A stretch of 64,000 nt of DNA from Venturia oleaginea (GCA_013176395.1 JABMLP010000027.1:124001-188000), one strand, 5' to 3'; positions 33,519-44,204 are shown, numbered from the stretch's first letter. Made by a program: numbers and translations. Notes: generated from the letters alone by a model not told the origin.

Positions 33519-35642
33519 ATGAGCTATGCCTACGACGACTTGCGATCGAGTCGGGACAACTTCCGCGAACCACAGGGATTAACTGGTCAAGCTACGTTGG
33601 CTTTTACATGGGCACTTGCGAGTGTGAGGGGATTATGGACGAGGCAAAGACATACTGTTGGAGGAGCGGGAGGAAGAGAGAATATGCCTAGAAAGAGTTT
33701 CGTGAGGAGAGTATGCAGTTTGGGAAACATACTTATTTTGCTTTGGCTGTATGTGCTTTATTGGGGGGAGAGGACCGTGTTCGATCGTGCGATTGAGGAG
33801 TGTGATTGGAGGCATTGGGAGAATTGGGTATGTTCTACATGTTCTGAGTTGGGGAATCGTTGGGTATTGTTTGGTTGGTTTACTGACGGATCGTGGCAGG
33901 CCCCAGGAGCACAACCTCATCATGTCGCTTTCGTCGCGGACCCTCAACTCGTTGATCCTCATACCTATCCCGGACGACCTTGGCCGCTTTCTACACTCAC
34001 AATATGGTACACGGATGTCTATCTGGAAAGAGTTTATAGGTTGATGCAGGAGAGATTGTACCCCGATACTACCATTTTCCTTGGGGATCTATTCGATGGA
34101 GGAAGAGAGTGGAGTGTCCGCGGCGGAGAAACCTGGGACAATCCCGACAAAGATTTCAAGAGATATGGAGAGGCCTACTGGGTGAAAGAGTACAAACGCT
34201 TTAGCAAGATCTTTTTCAAGACATTCACGAAAACGGGCGTGGGGCCGAGGACAGGCCAAACGATAAGGAGGAAGATTATTTCGACATTGCCTGGGAATCA
34301 CGATTTGGGATTTGGAGAGGGGGTGCATAGGCCGGTGAGGAATAGGTTTCATGCTTATTTTGGGGAGGGAAATCGGGTTGATGTGGTGGGGAATCATACT
34401 TTTGTTTCGATTGATGCAGTTTCGATTAGTGCAAAGGATCCGGATCACGGGAGGATGAATGAGGATATCTGGGGGCCGACGATGGAGTTTTTGGACACTG
34501 TGCAAGAGACGAGGAAAAAGGCGATTACCAAGGAGCTCAAATACCAGTTTGGAAGTGAGACTGCGGATACGAGACCTCGATACGGGCATGGCGTTGTTGA
34601 GACGGATCAGCTGAAGGCTGCTACGCTACCATCTGCGAAGTTGTTGGAGGATGTGACGCTGCCGACTATTCTCCTGTCCCATGTACCTCTATACAGAGAC
34701 GCGGAGACACCATGTGGCCCTCTACGAGAACATTGGCCTCCTTCGAAGAACGTGGATGGCACACTAATGGAAAAGGACGACCGAAACGCCCTTTCTATAT
34801 CTCGAGGATATCAGTACCAGAACGTCATATCCGCGGATCTGACAAAAGACATCACCACCAAAATAGGCGACATTCAATACGCCTTTTCTGGCGACGATCA
34901 CGATTACTGCGAGGTCGTTCACAGGAGATATCCTTCAGGCGGCGGCGGAATCAGAGAAATAACGGTGAAATCGATATCATGGGCAATGGGCGTGCGAAAA
35001 CCGGGATTTTCGGTCCTGAGTCTCTACAATCCTATCGACGCCAATGGCAAACCTATACACACCTCTGGCGAACAGACGCTACAGCATCATCTCTGCCTTA
35101 TGCCCGATCAACTTGGCATTTTCATCAAGTACATCCTCCTCCTCGTTTTTACCCTTTCTTGTCTACTGCTTAGGGCAGGACACATGGCAAAAAATCCTCA
35201 GAAATCACAGTTTGCGGGTCCGGATAGTCCGCTGTTACCTACCAACAACGGCGCGGACAAGGGGAAATGTTCGAGTTCAGGGACGTCCAGTGACGACGGT
35301 CTCACCCAACACTCCTACCCTGAAAGCAACGGAGGAAAATTAGCTTCCAGACCTTCAGCCAAAAAGGAAAGAAGTGTTTCTCCATTGGGTGGATATGGAT
35401 TACCTCCTCCCGCGCATTCTAAACAGACACAGAGTGCAATTCCGTACGCTGTACCACTTGTTTCGTATGCGGGATATTATCCTGATCGGGTTGACAGGGA
35501 TTTGGAGAAGGATGATGTTTTTGTTGATAAGAGGAAGAGGTTGAAGGGATTGAAACTTTTTTATGCCGAATTTCAGTGGAGTGTTATCAAGGTTGCTTAT
35601 GTGGTGCTTGCTTGGTATGTGTATTTGCTGTATAGAGGATAG
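33519..35642 (+). CDS. Cdc1/Ted1-type membrane metallophosphoesterase (GPI-anchor remodelling)
   Basis: Exons 33519-33827 and 33900-35642, intron GTATGT...GGCAG (72 nt, stop-free multiple of three), 683 residues. An N-terminal transmembrane helix (GNILILLWLYVLYW) precedes a metallophosphoesterase domain with ADPQ (D117), GDLFDG (165-170), GNHD (235-238), SHVPLYR (H364) and GDDHDYC (434-440). The last motif replaces the usual GHxH and is typical of the Cdc1/Ted1/PGAP5 family. Two more hydrophobic helices (FIKYILLLVFTLSCLLL; VAYVVLAWYVYLLY) lie near the C-terminus. Family members act in the ER on ethanolamine phosphate of GPI anchors, aiding ER exit of GPI proteins, and need Mn. Intact. Confidence 0.9.
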   Translation: MSYAYDDLRSSRDNFREPQGLTGQATLAFTWALASVRGLWTRQRHTVGGAGGRENMPRKSFVRRVCSLGNILILLWLYVLYWGERTVFDRAIEECDWRHWENWVCSTCSELGNRWVLFGWFTDGSWQAPGAQPHHVAFVADPQLVDPHTYPGRPWPLSTLTIWYTDVYLERVYRLMQERLYPDTTIFLGDLFDGGREWSVRGGETWDNPDKDFKRYGEAYWVKEYKRFSKIFFKTFTKTGVGPRTGQTIRRKIISTLPGNHDLGFGEGVHRPVRNRFHAYFGEGNRVDVVGNHTFVSIDAVSISAKDPDHGRMNEDIWGPTMEFLDTVQETRKKAITKELKYQFGSETADTRPRYGHGVVETDQLKAATLPSAKLLEDVTLPTILLSHVPLYRDAETPCGPLREHWPPSKNVDGTLMEKDDRNALSISRGYQYQNVISADLTKDITTKIGDIQYAFSGDDHDYCEVVHRRYPSGGGGIREITVKSISWAMGVRKPGFSVLSLYNPIDANGKPIHTSGEQTLQHHLCLMPDQLGIFIKYILLLVFTLSCLLLRAGHMAKNPQKSQFAGPDSPLLPTNNGADKGKCSSSGTSSDDGLTQHSYPESNGGKLASRPSAKKERSVSPLGGYGLPPPAHSKQTQSAIPYAVPLVSYAGYYPDRVDRDLEKDDVFVDKRKRLKGLKLFYAEFQWSVIKVAYVVLAWYVYLLYRG

Positions 35643-36562
35643 AGCGATACTGTAGGATTTGAAGTAACAATGAAGATGTGTAATCTCATGCTTGGCTGGA
35701 CCCGTGATGTTTGTTTAAAGGTCAAGAGTAATTTCCGGATGGGAGGTGCTGTTCCGGGCTGGGAAGTGCCAGTAAAATATGCTTGCTTTGTAGGATGTTG
35801 CTGATGAGAGGCATGAACGGGCGCCTGAGAGAGAAGGTAGATTAATGTAACCGCTGTAAGAGGTTATATAAGGGGTTGTTTCGCAGATGTGTGTTTATAG
35901 TGAGGTTAGCAATGACCGTGGTTGAGAAGAGAGACTCGAGTTGTCCTGGATATTTGAGTACACTAATTTCTCCGTTCAGATGGACAAAGAGTCGAAAATG
36001 TTGGAGGGCACATGAGAGATGAGGCAAAGAGAGTTGATGATGAATTTACGGCTCTGGCGTTTGACCAATGAGATTGCTCAGTTTAGCTCCAGGCTGGATT
36101 TGGATAGGTAGAAGAACCACCGTATCTTAACCTCCAGACTTGTCAAATAATTTGCAGGCTCCGAGAAGCACAAATCTCAACCTTTTTACACATAGGAGTG
36201 TACAGTCAGATGGTGGTAAAAGTGCCTGATCAGATGGCTATAAGCGTCTGTAAAAATCATATTCGGCACCAATAGTTTCCTGAGAACCCTCTCCCATATT
36301 TACTAGTAAGCATAGTTACGATGCCTAACTGGGTATTCAAACCTTTTTGGAGTCGGGTGAATGGTATTCTCTGTGTCGGGACTTTCAACGTGCACTGCAG
36401 CCTCATTAAGTAGGGGCCACCTTCACGCTTTCGACAACTGAGCTTTCCAGGTCTCCAGACTTATCCACCTGCATTCACAACACCCACCATGAAGCTTCGG
36501 ATCACCCTACAACACCATCCAACAAGATAAGGACAACCTAAAACTCCACTTCAACCGCCAAT
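35643..36562. other. Intergenic, nothing recognised
   Basis: About 920 bp without convincing coding sequence, repeats or RNA genes. Confidence 0.4.
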
Positions 36563-37300
36563 ATGTCTGAAAAGCAACTCCACCACGCGCTTCTCAAGCC
36601 AGCAGTGCTCCAAATGCTTCGCGCCGCCGGTTTCTCAGGCACAAGGCCTGCGGTTGCGGATACCCTCACCGAGATCACTTCGCGGTACATCATGCTGCTT
36701 GCTAGCCAGGCCATGGCATTCGCCCACCTGAACCATGGCGACACCATACCGGACATCACAGATACGAGGATGGCACTCATCAATTGCGCGCTCCTCCAAC
36801 CCACCCAGACCGCAAGCGAGGAAATGTGGAGAGAGTTATTGAGGCAGCCCATCGACGAGATCCCGGAAGGAAGTGTGCTTAGGAAGAAGGAGTCGGAAAA
36901 ACGAGACGAAGAGGATACCCACGAGATCAAAGCTTTCGTTAATTGGTTCGATGGGCCCGTCTACAAAGAACAGATGAGAATCGCAGGATTGGCGAAAGAA
37001 ATTGGCCCAGCCGATCAGCTTGTAGAGGGTATTGAACTGGTCAAACAAATCGACTACTTCACGGCGTTGAAACAAAAACACAGCAAGACAGGCGAGGTGT
37101 CCCGATTCCAAGGCACTGTGCTGGGCAAGGAGGCAGAAGCTCGACAAATCAAAATTGAAGGACCAGCTGGAGTTCCAGAGTCGATTGAGCAATGGAATGA
37201 GACTGTCAAGCAGCGATCACAGAAGCTGGACGCTATAAAAGCAGGGAATGCATATGCTGCACCATCTATTGAGACACCAGACGCGACCATGACTGGATGA
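36563..37300 (+). CDS. Bromodomain-associated (histone-fold) protein, TAF3-like
   Basis: Single exon, 245 residues, start MSEKQLHHALLKPAVLQMLR. The first about 80 residues form a histone fold of the bromodomain-associated type: LHHALLKPAVLQMLRAAGF, then ADTLTEITSRYIMLLASQAM and HLNHGDTIPDITDTRMALIN, with three predicted helices in the usual spacing. This fold occurs in TAF3 and TAF8 of TFIID. The C-terminal half is charged and has no PHD finger. A nuclear transcription role is likely, but TAF identity cannot be decided without comparison. Intact, with a compact leader. Confidence 0.75.
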   Translation: MSEKQLHHALLKPAVLQMLRAAGFSGTRPAVADTLTEITSRYIMLLASQAMAFAHLNHGDTIPDITDTRMALINCALLQPTQTASEEMWRELLRQPIDEIPEGSVLRKKESEKRDEEDTHEIKAFVNWFDGPVYKEQMRIAGLAKEIGPADQLVEGIELVKQIDYFTALKQKHSKTGEVSRFQGTVLGKEAEARQIKIEGPAGVPESIEQWNETVKQRSQKLDAIKAGNAYAAPSIETPDATMTG

Positions 37301-37917
37301 AGACTCCATGTCTTCGTTTCACTTTCAGAACCTCTGTTCCTACCACCCTTGTACATATATACTTATTCCCGGCTGTCCTCTTCCGACTCCTAGCTATATG
37401 GCGATATCGAACATTGGATCTCCAGCTTTCAGCGACCATGACTGGAAAAGCGTTATCAAAGGCCCCGATGAAAATAACGATCAGTTCATAGTCCCGACAA
37501 TTATTATCCGATAGAGCATCCCAGTGATGGTGATCTGTCGCAAAATTTACTGCTCCAGGCTGGCCACAGTAGCTGATCTGTTTCGGTTGTACCGCTGATT
37601 ATGCTGATGGAAGTCATTTTATCCATTTTGGGTAGTGGTATATTCAAATTCGCTTCTCGAGGTATTGAAAGCATTGTGTCCTTTCAGTTCCGACCCCCCT
37701 TTGCTTTTGTAGGTCTTACACACAAGCCACGCGCGCCAACGTTCCAGGAGTTGATTGCGAAAATCGGAGAGGCCCAATGTACGTCATACCTACCTACTCA
37801 TGCCGTTGGATGCTATGAGCCGCCAATCTTTCAAGTCGAACCACGAAAAGTTTACAAACCCCAAACAAATCAAACCAAGCCATATACCAAGTCACCCTTA
37901 ATCAACTCACCACCACA
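37301..37917. other. Intergenic, CA-rich leader before the next gene
   Basis: Open frames here overlap the next gene out of frame. The sequence from 37850 is CA rich as in fungal 5' leaders. Confidence 0.4.
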
Positions 37918-38400
37918 ATGTCTGCCCAACCACCAAATGAGCAAGCCTACAACACCCCAGGCAACCAGGTCAGCAAACAGCCAGCCGAGAAAGCCCAATC
38001 CTCAACAAACAAAGCTTCCGCCAACGCTAGCGACGTCGACCAAAAGATACCACAAAAGCAATCACAGGGCATCGAAGACGCTACTCCCTCGTCACTCGGT
38101 CGCGGTATTCACGGCGCACCATCTGGTGAAGAAGCAAAAGGACTCTCGGAAGAAGATGTAGGCAGGAACCAAGAGTTGGAGGCAGAGCAGATGGCCGCGC
38201 CGGGCGAGGGAAAAATTGCGAGTGCCGTGGACAGGAAGCCAGGTGCCTCTGGCGCGGAGCCAGGTATGGAGAGGGATTTGAATAGAAAGAAGGCTGAGCA
38301 GGCTCCGCTCAGGGAGGGCGTCAAGGAGGAGAGGGAGAATAATATTGATGTTGGAGGTATACTTGGGCAGAGGAGCGCGCCAGCTGATCCTACGACCTGA
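37918..38400 (+). CDS. Small hydrophilic disordered protein
   Basis: Single exon of 160 residues. Composition is Gln/Ala/Glu/Gly/Lys rich with almost no hydrophobic residues: MSAQPPNEQAYNTPGNQVSK at the start, DATPSSLGRGIHGAPSGEEA in the middle, and NNIDVGGILGQRSAPADPTT at the end. There is no signal peptide, helix pair or metal motif. It resembles conserved fungal hydrophilin or LEA-like proteins, which are often stress induced, but that function is only inferred. The conserved-looking end (VGGILGQR) suggests a real protein. Confidence 0.65.
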   Translation: MSAQPPNEQAYNTPGNQVSKQPAEKAQSSTNKASANASDVDQKIPQKQSQGIEDATPSSLGRGIHGAPSGEEAKGLSEEDVGRNQELEAEQMAAPGEGKIASAVDRKPGASGAEPGMERDLNRKKAEQAPLREGVKEERENNIDVGGILGQRSAPADPTT

Positions 38401-38730
38401 ACTACAGACCCCTTGAGTTTGAAGTCATGTTGCGAGGTATAGGGATTATCTATTACATTTAATGTATGCACTCTACAGACAGTATGGAGACGAGCGGTCC
38501 ATTAATTCCATTCCTTATCGCAATCGTTTCAAATTTCGGCGTCTTCTCTCAACCGGAATCGGTTCTTAGTGACACTGAGCTGGTGACCCGCTGTGTAAGC
38601 GATGAGATGGAGCAAAATAGCAGGACGTAGTTCTCACGCGATAGTAGCTTAACGGTATCCGTAAGGCTTGATTTATGGTTCATGTTTCATCAATCATCTC
38701 ATTCGTATCTCGTCCCTTTGTCCAGCTGCC
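38401..38730. other. Convergent intergenic region
   Basis: 3' flanks of both neighbours. Nothing else seen. Confidence 0.4.
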
Positions 38731-39882
38731 TCAACTCGCACCTACGAGCTTCTTCCTGGGCTTCTTATCCCTGCTATATACCACGGCTTTATGGCTTCTC
38801 TCCTCCAATCCGGCACCTTTACTCCTGTGTCCCTCGTCCCAGCATTCTTGACAGTATAGGTCGCCTTCGCAGCCTAGACATCTTATAACGGCGTCTTCGT
38901 TGCAGATGGCGCACCAGGATTCTATGTCTTCTTCTGTGTATTGTGGTGGTTTATCTTGGGGCTTGGGTTTCAAGGAGGGAAAGGTTGGTCTTGCTGTTGG
39001 TGGTTTTGGGAGGGAGAGGGTTGAGGGTGGTCTTAGAGCTCTTAGGCGGGCTGTTAGAGGGTCGATTTCTTCTTCCTCATCGGCGATTGTGGAGAGAGGT
39101 GTTGGAGCGGTGGATGGAGGTGAGGGGATGAGGTCGAAGGGTGTTGTTTCTCTTTCGTCTCTTGGTCGAGCTGGTGTTTCTCGTTTCTTTTGGTCGTCGT
39201 CTTCTTCGTTGTCATATGGAGGTTTGGTGGATGGTTTGGATTGAGCTTCTACATCGTCTTCACTATCCGGTATACCCTGCTGCCTCCGTATCTCAATATC
39301 AGCCATAATCTGTTGAATGTATTCATCCGCCGCCTCTTCGTCTTCGTGATCTCCACTCCCACTATCCTCCTCTTTTCCATCCTTCCCTTCTTCGGCTTGT
39401 TCGCCTTCACCCTTGACCTTCCCATTCTCCAAAGCATCCCTAGCCTCTTCCAATAACTTTGTTATCCCCTTCTCCTCATCGTCTACCCCATCTTCTTCGC
39501 CTTCTGTTTTCCACGTCTCCTCTTTCAGGTTCAGTTCCGCAAGCAGCTCATCCAAATCAACATCATCCTCTTCATTCTTTATGGTCTCACTCTTCAATCC
39601 CGCAACCTGTATTTCCACGTCATCCCCGCCTCTTCCAATCCCAACACTCCCAAGTCCACTCCTCGCTACCCCATCCTCTCCCGTACTCGGTTTTGAAGGC
39701 GATTTACTCCCCGAAGCTAGCCTCCGGAACCTCGCCTCAACATCTACGTCTCTCGACCGTGGAGATATGCTAGGATGTAAATCCAGCTTTGGCTTTGGCT
39801 CTGGGGGCGTGGAGGGGTCTGAAGAGGACTTTAAGGCGTTGAGGCGGGAGAGAAGGGCGTTTAGGTCTTCTTCTCCGGACAT
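38731..39882 (-). CDS. ANCHR/ZFYVE19-like zinc-finger protein
   Basis: Single-exon minus frame, 383 residues. The N-terminus [20 protein letters not shown] looks like a MIT-interacting helix. The long middle is acidic and disordered. The C-terminal domain has a cross-brace of Cys/His ([20 protein letters not shown], then [11 protein letters not shown]) like the B-box/FYVE-type end of ANCHR (ZFYVE19), and finishes with [13 protein letters not shown]. The human protein binds VPS4 and ESCRT-III and delays abscission in the NoCut checkpoint. In fungi the role is not established. Intact; no intron needed. Confidence 0.72.
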   Translation of the reverse strand: MSGEEDLNALLSRLNALKSSSDPSTPPEPKPKLDLHPSISPRSRDVDVEARFRRLASGSKSPSKPSTGEDGVARSGLGSVGIGRGGDDVEIQVAGLKSETIKNEEDDVDLDELLAELNLKEETWKTEGEEDGVDDEEKGITKLLEEARDALENGKVKGEGEQAEEGKDGKEEDSGSGDHEDEEAADEYIQQIMADIEIRRQQGIPDSEDDVEAQSKPSTKPPYDNEEDDDQKKRETPARPRDERETTPFDLIPSPPSTAPTPLSTIADEEEEIDPLTARLRALRPPSTLSLPKPPTARPTFPSLKPKPQDKPPQYTEEDIESWCAICNEDAVIRCLGCEGDLYCQECWDEGHRSKGAGLEERSHKAVVYSRDKKPRKKLVGAS

Positions 39883-40449
39883 GGTGGAGGTGAAGCTGTT
39901 GCACTCGGAAATTTCTATGATTACAACATCTATGAGTTAGTTGACATGAATACGGCGATTTACGAGAGTAACAACTAACAAGAGCTCAGACCCCGAGGCC
40001 GCCTCTAGCCGGATTAAATGTTGCGGTCACTTGGGAACCTAGAGTATGATCTGAATCTTGAATATGCCCCACATGTCGGTGTCAGCCTTGTCTATAGTAG
40101 GGAGTCTGTCTAATCAACATCTAAACGAAAGCCAGAGCAATATCAGTTTCGAGCAGAGGCTCGATTCGGCAGCATAGGACAAACCACCGTCACGAACGAT
40201 TGATCTGGCATAGACGGACGGGGATTTAACTCCCTGCAAGTGTCTTCAGCCGTCAAATGGTGGCTGCATCTATCGTTGGAACCTGATTACGGGCCACCCC
40301 AGCTGCTCTCACTTGATTCCTCGCCCTGTCTCCTGGTGTCGGTCTTCCATACCACACCTTCACCTTCTGGGACATGCTGAGCAATCGCCGACCCTAACAA
40401 ACCTCATCACGAAGCCTTCAGACCGATTCTGCCTCTCGCACAGCTTTCA
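39883..40449. other. Intergenic between the zinc-finger gene and the Fot1/pogo element
   Basis: No gene recognised. Confidence 0.35.
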
Positions 40450-40451
40450 TA

Positions 40452-41481
40452 ACGTGTTCCAGCACCGAGCTGGTCAACCCACCGAGCTGGTCAAAAAGGC
40501 TTGGCACGACCAACTCATGTTACGACTCTTCAATTTAATCGCTATTAACAATAGATTCTAAGTCCGTCGTGCTGCTATCTGATTCAGATGATATCTCGAT
40601 ATCTTTTTTACAAGTTCGCGCATTATGCCCAGTTGCGCCGCAGTTCCTACAGCGCCGTTGAGTTGGTCGGGCTATTTCTTGACCACCACTACCACGAGCC
40701 TTCTTTGATCCCTGAGGCGCGACAGACGCCTCGGCAGCTACCTGCGCTGCTACAGTCCCATACTCTATAGTACCACCTTGCTGGATCCGCTTTCTTTTAC
40801 GCCATTTTCGCTTCGTCATTACTGCCAATTGCTCTTCAAACTCGTGGTTTCGTGCAACAAGTAGGGCGTTCTGGTGCAGCATCAATTCAGCACCTTTAAC
40901 AAGCTGTGAAAAGCCTGCCTGCGCAGTAACTGGTGACCTAGTAAAAGACTCGCTTACGAGCTTGAACCACGCGCCAATAATCTCTGGATCTTCCTGTAGT
41001 ATCCTCTGCCTATCCTTAGCTCGATTGAAGGCCATCTTGAGCTCATCTGAGCGCGTTATAAACCTCTCAGCCCAGTTTTTCCCTACTGGCTCTCCACCGC
41101 GTACACCGAGTAGTTTATCCGCCATATCTGCCACCTCACACAGCCGGGGCGCGAATCCTCGCGAATCGAGGTCGAGGATTTATTGGACAATTGTCTGCTC
41201 TTCAGTCGTAGTGAGCTTGTGTTGGGCGTTGCGAGTATCTAGGCGATACGTGATTCCGTTGTATCGGCTAGTCAATGTTGAAGGAGGTACATCAAACGCT
41301 TCAGCAGCGCGCCGGAGGCTTCGGAATTGGTGGGTGTTATAGGCAGAAAGGGCAAGCTGAATTCTGCCTTCTCTGTTAGATAATTGCGCATTTTGTTGTT
41401 GAGACATATCGTGTTAATGAGGGAGTTCTTGGCAGAAACTGACCAGCTCGGTGGGTTGACCAGCTCGGTGGTGGAACACGT
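40452..41481 (-). mobile_element. Internally deleted Fot1/pogo-type DNA transposon
   Basis: Terminal inverted repeats of 42 bp (40452-40493 and 41440-41481) match at 41 positions, begin acgtgttcca and contain the direct repeat accgagctggtca twice each. TA dinucleotides flank both ends (40450-40451, 41482-41483). Length 1030 bp, against roughly 1.8-2 kb for complete relatives. It carries a defective minus-strand transposase lacking its catalytic core. Confidence 0.85.
40535..41407 (-). pseudogene. Fot1/pogo transposase remnant: HTH, CENP-B-like region and CCHC knuckle
   Basis: Minus frame from 41407: MSQQQNAQLSNREGRIQLAL, then a Psq-type helix-turn-helix (FRSLRRAAEAFDVPPSTLTS). One in-frame TAA lies near 41182. 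The same frame continues as LDLDSRGFAPRLCEVADMAD and GKNWAERFITRSDEL, the CENP-B-type DNA-binding second half. After ILQEDPEIIGAWF the expected DDE domain is missing, and the frame joins the C-terminal tail with a CCHC knuckle (CRNCGATGHNARTC). The deletion is in frame, so apart from the stop the DNA-binding and tail parts remain contiguous. It cannot transpose on its own. Confidence 0.8.
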
Positions 41482-41483
41482 TA

Positions 41484-42503
41484 CATGATATACAAACTCG
41501 TAATATGCACCAGATAGTGTCGGTGGATCAGTCGCACGAGGAGAACTCTTTTCCCAGCGAGCTCATCTTCCCGTCAGAACAACCTGCATGGCTGCCGGTT
41601 GCTGGCTCCTTGCCAATGTTACAGTCTGGAGACGACACATCTACAATTTTCAGCTCACCTACCGATTCTCCTGTGTCGTCGGCGTATGCACATTCGCCTG
41701 TACCACCTACATGACAGATACATAATGATACAGAGGCTGGGTCAGGTTATATATGTCCTGTGGTGGGTTGCGGGAAGGCTGGGAATTCCATTGCTCGGGT
41801 AGAAGGTTGGGGCTCTTCCGTTCACCGTCTCGAAAGCGTCCTGCCGACGAAGATATAAGCCACCAGTCAAGCCCCAAAATTCGACAACCAAGCAAGCCGA
41901 GCTCTCATTGTCGGCTATTCGAGATTTGGAGGTGAATGGCCGAATCCTCACAGCTGAGATGGGTTTTCTTGACATTGTTCTGGTCAGGGCATGTTGATAA
42001 GTGAAGTCGTGTTCTTGCCTTTGTATATGAAGTGATGACATCGTCCCCCATGGTCAGCTGATAATGATATGCGAGGCAGGCCCCACTTGAATTACGAGAC
42101 AAGATATGCAGCAATATGCAAACTGATTCACCAACTGCAATATAAGTTTGCAAAATATAGAGACCTTGTATCGACTGTTTCCAAAGAATGGATTCACCCG
42201 GTTTTCGTGAGCATCGATGACTAAAGATTCGAGCTCTTCAGACTCTATAGGGATGTAGAATGTACAACTATTATCCTGGATACCACATTAAGGAACATCA
42301 AAATTGAGGATTATTTTACGTGAGGGTACTCAGAATCCATAGCCAGTCTACAGTCTACGAAGTAATCCCGAAGCAACGTCAATTTCCAGGTCAACTTCCA
42401 ACCTGGTGAGGCGCAGTACAATCAGCCTCGCGGGGTCTTCGTGACGTGAAGTCTCACGTGAGTTCTAAACCGGATATGGAATGTCTCACAGTCTCCGATT
42501 TGC
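41484..42503. other. Intergenic, one low-complexity open frame
   Basis: About 1 kb with no recognised gene. A 69-residue plus frame (41505-41714) rich in Ser/Pro could be an exon fragment but has no supporting signals. Confidence 0.35.
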
Positions 42504-42950
42504 ATGCCATCAAGCCCATCTGATGAGCTTGCTCAACGACATTCAACCGCAAGCCAGCGGCAGTCAAAAACGATTGTGACCTTCTTCAACAGGATGCTTC
42601 AAAGATTGACACTCAGTCCCGGCATTTCGGACGACCCACTTCGAGGAAACCTCGCTCCTTTCGACATTGACTCCGGCCAGAACTACGAAACAATTTCGTA
42701 CGGCCAACGGTGCCTGCAAGCAGCGCAAATTTGGCAGAACGAAGAAAGGATATTACCTGTTGGGACCGGAGGTTACGGAGGCGGGAGATATTGTTTGCGT
42801 CCTTTTCGGAGGGAAAATGCCGTTCTAAGACCTTTGGGGTCGAGATATTTGTTGATTGGTGAATGTTACGTGCATGGACTCATGGATGGAGAGGCTATTG
42901 AGATGATGGAACAAGGACAGCTCTGTGAGGAAATATTTGAAGTTGTTTGA
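42504..42950 (+). CDS. Short HET-domain-derived protein, likely remnant
   Basis: A 148-residue frame. The C-terminal half (LRPFRRENAVLRPLGSRYLL, then IGECYVHGLMDGEAIEM) matches the closing motif of fungal heterokaryon-incompatibility (HET) proteins. The middle (DSGQNYETISYGQRCL) recalls the start of the HET domain, where a YExLSYxWG motif is expected but incomplete. Full HET proteins usually exceed 500 residues, so most of the HET domain and the central region are absent. HET proteins trigger cell death on non-self fusion. This short version may be a deletion product or may use unseen introns. Confidence 0.5.
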   Translation: MPSSPSDELAQRHSTASQRQSKTIVTFFNRMLQRLTLSPGISDDPLRGNLAPFDIDSGQNYETISYGQRCLQAAQIWQNEERILPVGTGGYGGGRYCLRPFRRENAVLRPLGSRYLLIGECYVHGLMDGEAIEMMEQGQLCEEIFEVV

Positions 42951-43264
42951 TATGCTCGTTGACGCAGCAACAAACTTAGTTGTTTGAGTTTTGCGCGAAG
43001 GCAAGATGTCAAGCCGTTATCGATATTGATATGTTTTCGAGATTGAGAGATTGAGAACTTGACAGATTCCGTCCCACGACTGTTGGAATCTCGTTTTTAG
43101 ATGATCACTGCATGTATGATAGAGGCACTACGATACGTTTTCACTGATGGAAAGGATTACATATAGCAACGTAGTGATCTGCTTCCTCACAAGACAGAGT
43201 TGCAGCACATCTTTCAGTTGACCGGACTATACACGGCGCAACGTCCGAAAACCAGATGGTGCCC
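42951..43264. other. Intergenic, nothing recognised
   Basis: Convergent flanks of the HET-derived frame and the NUDIX gene. Confidence 0.4.
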
Positions 43265-43909
43265 TTACACTTGCCTCCTCACGTCGAAACCCTCCAGCAC
43301 AGCATTCAGTTGATCGGGGTTAGTGAATATCAATATCAACTCGCCAACCTTCCCCACTCTAACCTCCTCTTCAGTAGCCCACACCAATGCTTGATGCTCG
43401 TTCGGATCAATCTTCACATTCACCCCACCATCCGCATTTCTTTCAATATCCACCAGGAAATGGAATTTCACCACCCTCTTTCCACTCGTCGTTGAGAACA
43501 CTTGGCCCTCGCCAACTCTGGGTCCTATGTGACTGACGAGTAGACCGGTCTCTTCCCAGACTTCTCGTGCTACGCTGTAGAGGATGCTCTGGTCCTCTTT
43601 GTCGCAACCTCCGCCTGGGACCTCCCATTTGTTGGGCATGCTGTCGTGACTTGCGCGTTGAATGAGTAGAATACGGGGTGGAGTTGCATCGTCGAAGAGG
43701 AGAGCGCCCGTCGCGACGTAGCCGTATTCGCCTTTTCCTTTCTGGTTGGAGACGTAGGTGTCACATGGAATGGCAAATGGTGAAGTAGATGGATGAGTCG
43801 TAAATTCCAGGATCGGGCATTTGGTGTCCGGTTTCGTCATTTTCGATGTTCGTGGGTTTCTTTTGTCTCTGTTGCTTTCGGGAAGTAGATCTGCTTTTTC
43901 TTCAACCAT
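43265..43909 (-). CDS. NUDIX hydrolase
   Basis: Single-exon minus frame, 214 residues. A core GYVATGALLFDD and ILLIQRASHDSMPNKWEVPG leads into a NUDIX box: GGGCDKEDQSILYSVAREVW followed by EETGLLV. This is the G-x5-E-x7-REUxEExGU pattern that holds Mg for cleavage of nucleoside-diphosphate-linked substrates. A conserved C-terminal beta domain follows (VFSTTSGKRVVKFHFLVDIE). The substrate cannot be predicted. The ATG (43909) lies in a CCATGG site that is also an ATG on the plus strand. A young copia element sits only about 105 bp upstream and may affect its promoter. Confidence 0.85.
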   Translation of the reverse strand: MVEEKADLLPESNRDKRNPRTSKMTKPDTKCPILEFTTHPSTSPFAIPCDTYVSNQKGKGEYGYVATGALLFDDATPPRILLIQRASHDSMPNKWEVPGGGCDKEDQSILYSVAREVWEETGLLVSHIGPRVGEGQVFSTTSGKRVVKFHFLVDIERNADGGVNVKIDPNEHQALVWATEEEVRVGKVGELILIFTNPDQLNAVLEGFDVRRQV

Positions 43910-44008
43910 GGACGCTCGACCAGGCTACCGCGAGGCCGAATTCTCACAACGTTCAAAGGAAGTCCAGGGACTCCATGGAATACTTTTCAACCAAGAGAAT
44001 GCTCGCGT

Positions 44009-44013
44009 CTATC
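44009..44013. repeat. Target-site duplication of the copia element (left)
   Basis: Five bases, ctatc, repeated exactly at 50221-50225. Confidence 0.9.
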
Positions 44014-44204
44014 TGTCGTATCCTTGGCACCGACAGGGGCGGTGCAATTTCTGCATCTCAAGGATACTTCAATGTTCGAAGAAGAACAAGAACGATCAAG
44101 AATACAAGAGACTTATCCATATATGTTTATTTCATTATCATTTCATTATCGTTACATTATCATTTCATTACTATTTCATACACGTGTACAAAGCCGATCC
44201 AACA
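44014..44204 (+). repeat. 5' LTR of the copia element
   Basis: Starts tgtcgtatccttggcacc, ends gatccaaca, with repeated ttcattatcatttcatta blocks. It contains the promoter in this family. Confidence 0.95.

Noticed and set aside
39413..39940. 175-residue Ser-rich plus-strand frame antisense to the ANCHR-like gene
   Set aside because: It is the shadow of the acidic, Ser-rich disordered region on the opposite strand.
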